Source: Candidatus Melainabacteria bacterium
Lineage (GTDB): Bacteria; Cyanobacteriota; Vampirovibrionia; Obscuribacterales; Obscuribacteraceae
DNA: 64,000 nucleotides
Direction of reading: 5' to 3'
NCBI GenBank assembly: GCA_016699165.1
Contig: CP064963.1
Coordinates: 4,712,001-4,776,000, forward strand
Part shown: piece by piece, positions 59,430-64,000 of the stretch
Layout of the letters: each line of letters begins with the position of its first letter
How positions within the stretch are numbered: position 1 is the stretch's first letter
The notes under the pieces: generated by a model
Databases searched by the model: none
The model's input: the letters and a program-made list of their open reading frames with translations, nothing else
Told to the model about the DNA's origin: nothing
Translations under genes and position numbers: made by a program

Positions 59430-59909
59430 GTGAGTAACGCAGAAGAAAAGCAAGAAGAACCAGAAGCGGTCGAATCCAAAGCCAAAGATGGCGATCTGCA
59501 TCCACGCGCAAATGCATTCGAGAGCTGCGCCAAGACTTTTGATTACTTAAGTCGTATTAGCGCGGACAAGTCGCTCACATTTAGACAGTCAGACACTACA
59601 ACGACCAACTTGCTTGTTTTCTCACTGGTAGGAGCGCTTGTCTTTGCTGTTTTGCCTGCATTCAATTTATCGTCAGTGGCAGCAGTCTGTTATGTCATTG
59701 CAGACATACTACTTATAATGGCCATTCTTGGATTTGTAATGTCGCGCTTTGGAATTCTACGCACTATGGAACCTCGTTATGCCATGGTGTGCTGGCATTT
59801 AATGGTCGGAACGGGCTTGCTTGCCATGGTAATTGGATTCAATATAGTAATAGCTATCGTACTTATTGTATTTCAAACTCAAATTACAAATGCACTCGGA
59901 ATCAATTGA
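59430..59909 (+). CDS. membrane protein
   Basis: A charged N-terminal region of about 50 residues (EEKQEEPEAVESKAKDGDLH) is followed by three or four membrane helices (TNLLVFSLVGALVFAVLPAF, AAVCYVIADILLIMAILGFV, GTGLLAMVIGFNIVIAIVLI). The family is not recognised. The start is GTG at 59430. The stop overlaps the next ATG by one base (TGATG), so the two are coupled. Confidence 0.7.
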   Translation: MSNAEEKQEEPEAVESKAKDGDLHPRANAFESCAKTFDYLSRISADKSLTFRQSDTTTTNLLVFSLVGALVFAVLPAFNLSSVAAVCYVIADILLIMAILGFVMSRFGILRTMEPRYAMVCWHLMVGTGLLAMVIGFNIVIAIVLIVFQTQITNALGIN

Positions 59910-60316
59910 TGAATAAAAGCGCTCTTGCTCTTCTTTCAATACTCGTTTTTTCTACTTACGCACCATTTGCTTATGCAATCGAATCAAAAGAAGTAGGGGA
60001 GCCTATTTTGAAAGTGGGTGACATCGAAAAGGCTCCTTATCTTCGACTTGATTTCAATTTGAAAGGCGCTACGTGTGTAACCTGTATCAGAAGAGTGGCT
60101 AAGCGTCTGCGCGACAACAAAGGCGTGCTCAAAGCTGATATCTCAATTTTGAGACCATATGAGGGTGTTGTGATATTCGATCCGCAAAAAACAAATGTGA
60201 CTAAACTTTCAAGCGAAATAACTAAAGAAGAAAAACGAGCTTCTGTAGGCGATCTTCAACTGACTGCTTTGCAGAGCGTGCCTGCAATTGTAATGCCTAG
60301 GGTAAAGACTCCTTAG
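59909..60316 (+). CDS. secreted HMA-like protein with CxxC
   Basis: A signal peptide (ALLSILVFSTYAPFAYA) precedes a small domain with LKGATCVTCIRRVAKRLRDN, whose C-x-x-C (C56, C59) is placed as in heavy-metal-associated domains. It continues GVLKADISILRPYEGVVIFD, the usual second strand. This suggests an exported metal- or thiol-binding protein. The 135-residue protein overlaps both neighbours by one base (TGATG upstream, TAGTG downstream). Confidence 0.75.
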   Translation: MNKSALALLSILVFSTYAPFAYAIESKEVGEPILKVGDIEKAPYLRLDFNLKGATCVTCIRRVAKRLRDNKGVLKADISILRPYEGVVIFDPQKTNVTKLSSEITKEEKRASVGDLQLTALQSVPAIVMPRVKTP

Positions 60317-61178
60317 TGAATATAGACGATTATTTCAATTTGACCGCCAACTTCAATGGGCAAATAATGCCTGTGGGCGAGGTGATGGTGCCGGCATTGG
60401 ATCGCGCGTTTCTCTTTGGCGATGCAGTATACGAAGTGATTCGAGTTTACAACGCCAGGTTTTTGCATCTAAGCGACCATCTGGCAAGACTCAAAACAAG
60501 CCTCTTTTCGCTCAAAATTACTGGCGTTGATATTAATGATATAGATCTACAATTAAATAGAACGCTTGAAGCATCTAAATTGAAAAATGCTCTTGCCTAT
60601 GTTCAAGTCACGCGGGGAGTGGCTCCTCGAACACATTATTATCCAGAAAAATATACGCCGAACTGTTTTATGTTCTTTACCCCTTTTGACGATCCCTTTG
60701 CAGCGCAACGCCAAACGGGAGTGAAAGCTGTTTTTCATCCAGATATTCGCTGGGGCGAAATGACATAAAAGCTACAAGTCTTGCAGCCAATTGCATCGCA
60801 GCTAATTTTGCTCGCGAACAAGACTCAATGGAAGTAGTCTTTTATGGCAAAGATAACTACATAAGCGAAGGCAGTCACACTTCCTTATTTGGAATCAAAG
60901 ACGGCAAATTGATTTTAACTCCGGCATCCAAAAATATTTTGCCTGGAATTACAAAGAAACAAATAATCGAGCTTGCCAAAATAAAAAATATTGCGACCAC
61001 CGAAAAAAGACTGACCAAAGAAGAAGTGCTCGATTTGGACGAATTCTTTCTTTCAGGCACGCCTGAAGAAATTATTGGCATAATCCAGGTGGATGACACA
61101 AAAATCGGGCAAGGAAGCCCTGGACCGATAACCAAGCGCCTTCATGAGGCTTTTAGAGAAATAATTGCCCGGACTTAA
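60316..61178 (+). CDS. class IV aminotransferase, split by an apparent -1 frameshift
   Basis: The first frame has ALDRAFLFGDAVYEVIRVYN and FLHLSDHLARLKTSLFSLKI, the PLP fold-type IV pattern. It runs to stop at 60768 after HPDIRWGEMT. Adding one G in the G4 run at 60752-60755 gives DIRWGRNDIKATSL, the expected catalytic-lysine region (K in DIKATSL). The rest follows: YISEGSHTSLFGIKDGKLIL, ILPGITKKQIIELAK and EFFLSGTPEEIIGI. The restored protein has about 287 residues and resembles D-amino-acid or branched-chain aminotransferases. Confidence 0.85.
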
Positions 61179-61199
61179 AAGCGGGTAGATATAAATTGT

Positions 61200-62399
61200 A
61201 TGAGCGAGATTGACGCCAATATAAACAAAGACATGCGCATTGGAGATTTTCTAAGCGCCCTCGACATCGTATCGCCTAAAAAGCTTGAGATGGCTTTGCG
61301 TCTTGTCGAAAGTCATAAATTGCCAATCGGCAAATGTCTTGTGGCGCATGGACTTGTAGCAAATGACGAATTGCCCAAACTGCTCGAGCTGCATGGAATG
61401 CTGCGCAAGGGGAAAATCGATCTGGAGCAAGCGCGTGAAGCCTTTGCCCTGGCTCGCAAGCAAGGTTCATCTGTGCGTGATGCTCTTGCTCACATGGGTT
61501 TTGATGAGATTTTAGACAAGCAAAATATTCGCATGGGCGAACTTCTTGTTTCAGGTGAATTAATTGATGCAAGTGAGCTTGAGGCGGCGCTTGATTTGCA
61601 GAAACTTTGTGGACTGCCTATAGGCAAGATTCTCGCCATTGATTTAGGTGTGCCTCAGGGGTTAATAGATGCTGTAGCGAAACTGCAATACGAATTGCAG
61701 AATGATGAAATAACGCACGAAGAGGCAATTGAAAAATTGAAGCGTATGCCGCTTCAGTTTATTTCTCAGCGTATTGTATTGGATACTCAGATAAGTTTTC
61801 TAGATTTGCTTGTGCTGGGCAAAATACTCGATTCGCGCGAAGCTAAAACAGCCACCAATTTTGCCAAGAAAAACGAACTGAATATTGACACAGTAGTAAA
61901 AAGTTTTAATTGGCTAGACTATAATCTGGTCTCGGCAGTATCGGGACTGGCTTTGATGCTTGAATTTGGCTATGTCACGGCAAACGATGCTACAGAATTT
62001 GTCAAAAATAAAGAACACGCACAAGCAGGTGCACGCGCAGATGATCGAATTTCGCTTTATCAATTCCTGCTTGCATGCGGCTTTTTGACTGAAGCTAAAG
62101 TGAGAAAACTAACACGCTTAATGCTTTCAAAATTAAGCGACCTGGGCACAATTATCAATTTAGATCTCGGTCCAGATACTCCATCTGACTCGGTCAAAGA
62201 TATTATTATGGACGTTTATCTAAAAGATGAATATCTGAGAAAAGTACTTACAGACTTATACGGCTCGCCCAAGAGCTTGATTAATTGCGCTCAGTCCATG
62301 GTCAACTTGATTAACCTAAACGGCACCGATCTGGACAAGGCTTTATTGTGTCTGGCTCGAGAGCGTTATAAAGCGTATTTACCAGTTTTGTCCAAATAA
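61200..62399 (+). CDS. protein with MshEN-like repeats
   Basis: The 399-residue soluble protein has four segments with the MshEN-like spacing: MRIGDFLSALDIVSPKKLEM, RMGELLVSGELIDASELEAA, FLDLLVLGKILDSREAKTAT and LYQFLLACGFLTEAKVRKLT. In the secretion ATPases MshE/GspE this domain binds cyclic-di-GMP. No ATPase domain follows here. The second copy keeps the Arg, both Gly and the final Gln best. Function inferred only by repeat resemblance. Its stop runs into the next start (TAAATG). Confidence 0.65.
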   Translation: MSEIDANINKDMRIGDFLSALDIVSPKKLEMALRLVESHKLPIGKCLVAHGLVANDELPKLLELHGMLRKGKIDLEQAREAFALARKQGSSVRDALAHMGFDEILDKQNIRMGELLVSGELIDASELEAALDLQKLCGLPIGKILAIDLGVPQGLIDAVAKLQYELQNDEITHEEAIEKLKRMPLQFISQRIVLDTQISFLDLLVLGKILDSREAKTATNFAKKNELNIDTVVKSFNWLDYNLVSAVSGLALMLEFGYVTANDATEFVKNKEHAQAGARADDRISLYQFLLACGFLTEAKVRKLTRLMLSKLSDLGTIINLDLGPDTPSDSVKDIIMDVYLKDEYLRKVLTDLYGSPKSLINCAQSMVNLINLNGTDLDKALLCLARERYKAYLPVLSK

Positions 62400-63722
62400 A
62401 TGTCGCAAGAAATTAAGTCAAACACTTCCTGGAGCCTAGGGCGAACTCAAAGTCCACTGACAGGATATGTGGGACTTGGTGCCATCGCAATTTGTATTGT
62501 TACTATAACTTTGTGTCTTTTGAAGATACCTGGCATCGAACATAAAGAGTTGTGGCCTTTGCATAAGCCACTTTGTTGGATGATTGTTTTTGTGGCTATG
62601 GTGGCTATTGAAATATTAGTTTTTAAAACACATCAAAGAAATTTCGATTTCTCAAATAAACGCGTGTTAGACAAAGTGGCATGGCAACGAGTTTTGGCGC
62701 GCTTTTTGGCACTTATTATCTGCTTTGTCATTTCTGCTTTTGTAGTGGTGCCAATGACATTTCTGTTTCCTGCATTTCTACCATTTTATATTCTATTTGC
62801 GCCACTAATTATTCTGGGAGCAATTCCATATTTTATTCTGTGCGAGCGCTTTGCAAAAACTGAGACCAACTCACCTACTGATGAAATCTTGCTTTTGAGC
62901 CAAATCATTATGCCTGGACTCGCTGGAGTATCGAGTGAAACGGAGCAAATGAAAAAAGAGCATATGCTCAATTTGTTGCGCGGCATAATTATCAAATCGT
63001 ATTTCATTCCATTTATGACAGCCAGTTGCAGCACCTACTGGGGGCTCTGGCAAATGAAGACCATCTCTTTGATTCAGTCTCTAGGCTCGAACCTGCATGG
63101 AGTACCAGCAGGACTTTTAGGCAGAGAAATTTTTATGCCACTGCTTGAATTTACTATTGTTGTAGATATCACCATTGCCATGCTTGGTTATATTTCTTCC
63201 TGTCGTTTGCTGGATACTCAGTTTACTTCAGCAGACCCTCATCCAAGCGGATGGATAGCTGCACTTGCGTGCTACCCGCCCTTTAATTTGATTTTTGAGA
63301 CGATGCTTTTAAATCATGTATGTTATGAACAGCTCGAAATCACTCATTACATTTCGCACCCATTGATACTAAATACAGTATCAGTAATTTGTCTTGTTTT
63401 AATTTCGATTTATAGTCTTGCCACAGTCATGTTCGGGCTCAGATTCTCGAACTTGACTAATCGCGGCATTATCACAAGTGGTCCCTACAAAATAGTTCGA
63501 CACCCAGCTTATATAGCTAAAAATACTTTCTGGTGGTTCGCCATGATGCCCTGGTTTGTATCAAGTGGCGTTAATTGTATTGGATCAGTTTTTATACTAA
63601 TAGTTCTAAATGCATTCTATGTCTGGCGCGCACTCACTGAAGAAAAGCATTTGATGCGCGAAGAACACTACCAAGAATACTGCCAAAAAGTGAAGTGGCG
63701 TTTTATTCCGGGCGTGTTTTAA
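62400..63722 (+). CDS. multi-helix membrane protein with ICMT-like C-terminus
   Basis: About nine membrane helices can be placed in the 440 residues. Near the end lie GIITSGPYKIVRHPAYIAKN and EEKHLMREEHYQEYCQKVKW, signatures of the isoprenylcysteine carboxyl methyltransferase/PEMT family, which uses S-adenosylmethionine. The N-terminal 200 residues are an extra membrane region without a recognised family. It starts immediately after the stop of the preceding gene. Confidence 0.75.
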   Translation: MSQEIKSNTSWSLGRTQSPLTGYVGLGAIAICIVTITLCLLKIPGIEHKELWPLHKPLCWMIVFVAMVAIEILVFKTHQRNFDFSNKRVLDKVAWQRVLARFLALIICFVISAFVVVPMTFLFPAFLPFYILFAPLIILGAIPYFILCERFAKTETNSPTDEILLLSQIIMPGLAGVSSETEQMKKEHMLNLLRGIIIKSYFIPFMTASCSTYWGLWQMKTISLIQSLGSNLHGVPAGLLGREIFMPLLEFTIVVDITIAMLGYISSCRLLDTQFTSADPHPSGWIAALACYPPFNLIFETMLLNHVCYEQLEITHYISHPLILNTVSVICLVLISIYSLATVMFGLRFSNLTNRGIITSGPYKIVRHPAYIAKNTFWWFAMMPWFVSSGVNCIGSVFILIVLNAFYVWRALTEEKHLMREEHYQEYCQKVKWRFIPGVF

Positions 63723-63829
63723 AACGCTTTCAAAATCGACTGTAAAAATAAATGTCTTGTCGCCTCCCAGCTACTACCGGCAGTTCTTGCGCGGTGATAG
63801 ATTCGAAGTAGGCGGGTGGGGAAATTGTT

Positions 63830-64000
63830 ATGCTAATACTTAAGTTTATGCCTGTTTGGGTCTTGAACCCAATTAGAATCTTTGGCTGGTTGGCACTGTC
63901 AGCCAGTTTGTTTCTCTGGGGCAGCTATATTTTGCTCTGGCGCTCTGGATGTATTAAATATGCATGTATGCAAGAGTTCACTCCTGCGATGAATGAACAT
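63830..64000 (+). CDS. membrane protein, 3' truncated by window edge
   Basis: The frame is open to the window end and gives 57 residues, with one hydrophobic stretch (IFGWLALSASLFLWGSYILL) and a Cys pair (CIKYACMQEF). A GGTGGGG site precedes the ATG at 63830. No family can be assigned from this piece. Confidence 0.5.
   Translation, partial: MLILKFMPVWVLNPIRIFGWLALSASLFLWGSYILLWRSGCIKYACMQEFTPAMNEH

Noticed and set aside
1..64000. CRISPR arrays, insertion sequences or prophage genes
   Set aside because: I saw no regularly spaced repeats, transposase, integrase or phage structural motifs anywhere in the window.

Overview
The window looks like a chromosomal segment from a non-photosynthetic relative of cyanobacteria (Melainabacteria/Vampirovibrionia, perhaps Obscuribacterales). 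The assignment is inferred from gene order and protein style, not from a search. The S10-spc-alpha ribosomal supercluster ends in the cyanobacterial order rpoA-rplQ-truA-rplM-rpsI, with no rpsD between rpsK and rpoA. Unlike most cyanobacteria, a zinc-type rpsN and rpmD sit inside the spc block. The rest of the window is rich in secreted TPR proteins, Tad-type pilin-like proteins, glycosyltransferases and unrecognised envelope proteins.

Layout. 1-17740: ribosomal supercluster on the plus strand, from a truncated rpsJ through secY, adk, map, infA, rpmJ, rpoA and truA to rpsI, closed by a strong hairpin terminator. 17923-21083: small membrane protein, GIN-domain lipoprotein and a TMTC-like membrane glycosyltransferase with TPRs. 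21085-28829: tightly packed minus-strand run of glycosyltransferase, CHAD protein, thioredoxin reductase, heme-oxygenase-like diiron protein, second glycosyltransferase, YyaL-type thioredoxin-domain protein and small membrane protein. 28954-35791: secreted or membrane proteins, a GT2 glycosyltransferase, a tandem paralogue pair of which one copy carries an in-frame TGA, tRNA-Lys(CTT) and tRNA-Arg(TCT), two DUF4384-type proteins and a cluster of micro-proteins. 35854-46670: repeat protein, Ser/Thr kinase with LRRs, secreted proteins, a large protein with a possible papain-like Cys/His/Asp site, a DoxX protein and a membrane VIT/VWA-like protein. 46846-50912: SixA phosphatase, TrmH-family methyltransferase and a three-gene unit with four YbjQ-like domains. 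50902-58666: GT-C glycosyltransferase, lipoprotein and a Tad/TadE-like pilin region with TPR proteins. 58842-64000: TPR protein, membrane protein, HMA-like CxxC protein, class IV aminotransferase, MshEN-like repeat protein, an ICMT-like membrane enzyme and a truncated membrane protein.

Three genes (rplD, doxX-like, class IV aminotransferase) are each broken by an apparent single missing base, and each break can be placed in or beside a homopolymer. Because rplD is essential, sequencing or assembly error is the simplest explanation. The most interesting uncharacterised loci are the papain-like candidate at 41426-43327, the TrxR/diiron/YyaL redox operon at 21085-26391, the YbjQ array at 48655-50912, the Tad-like surface cluster at 53315-58666 and the micro-protein cluster at 34268-35160.
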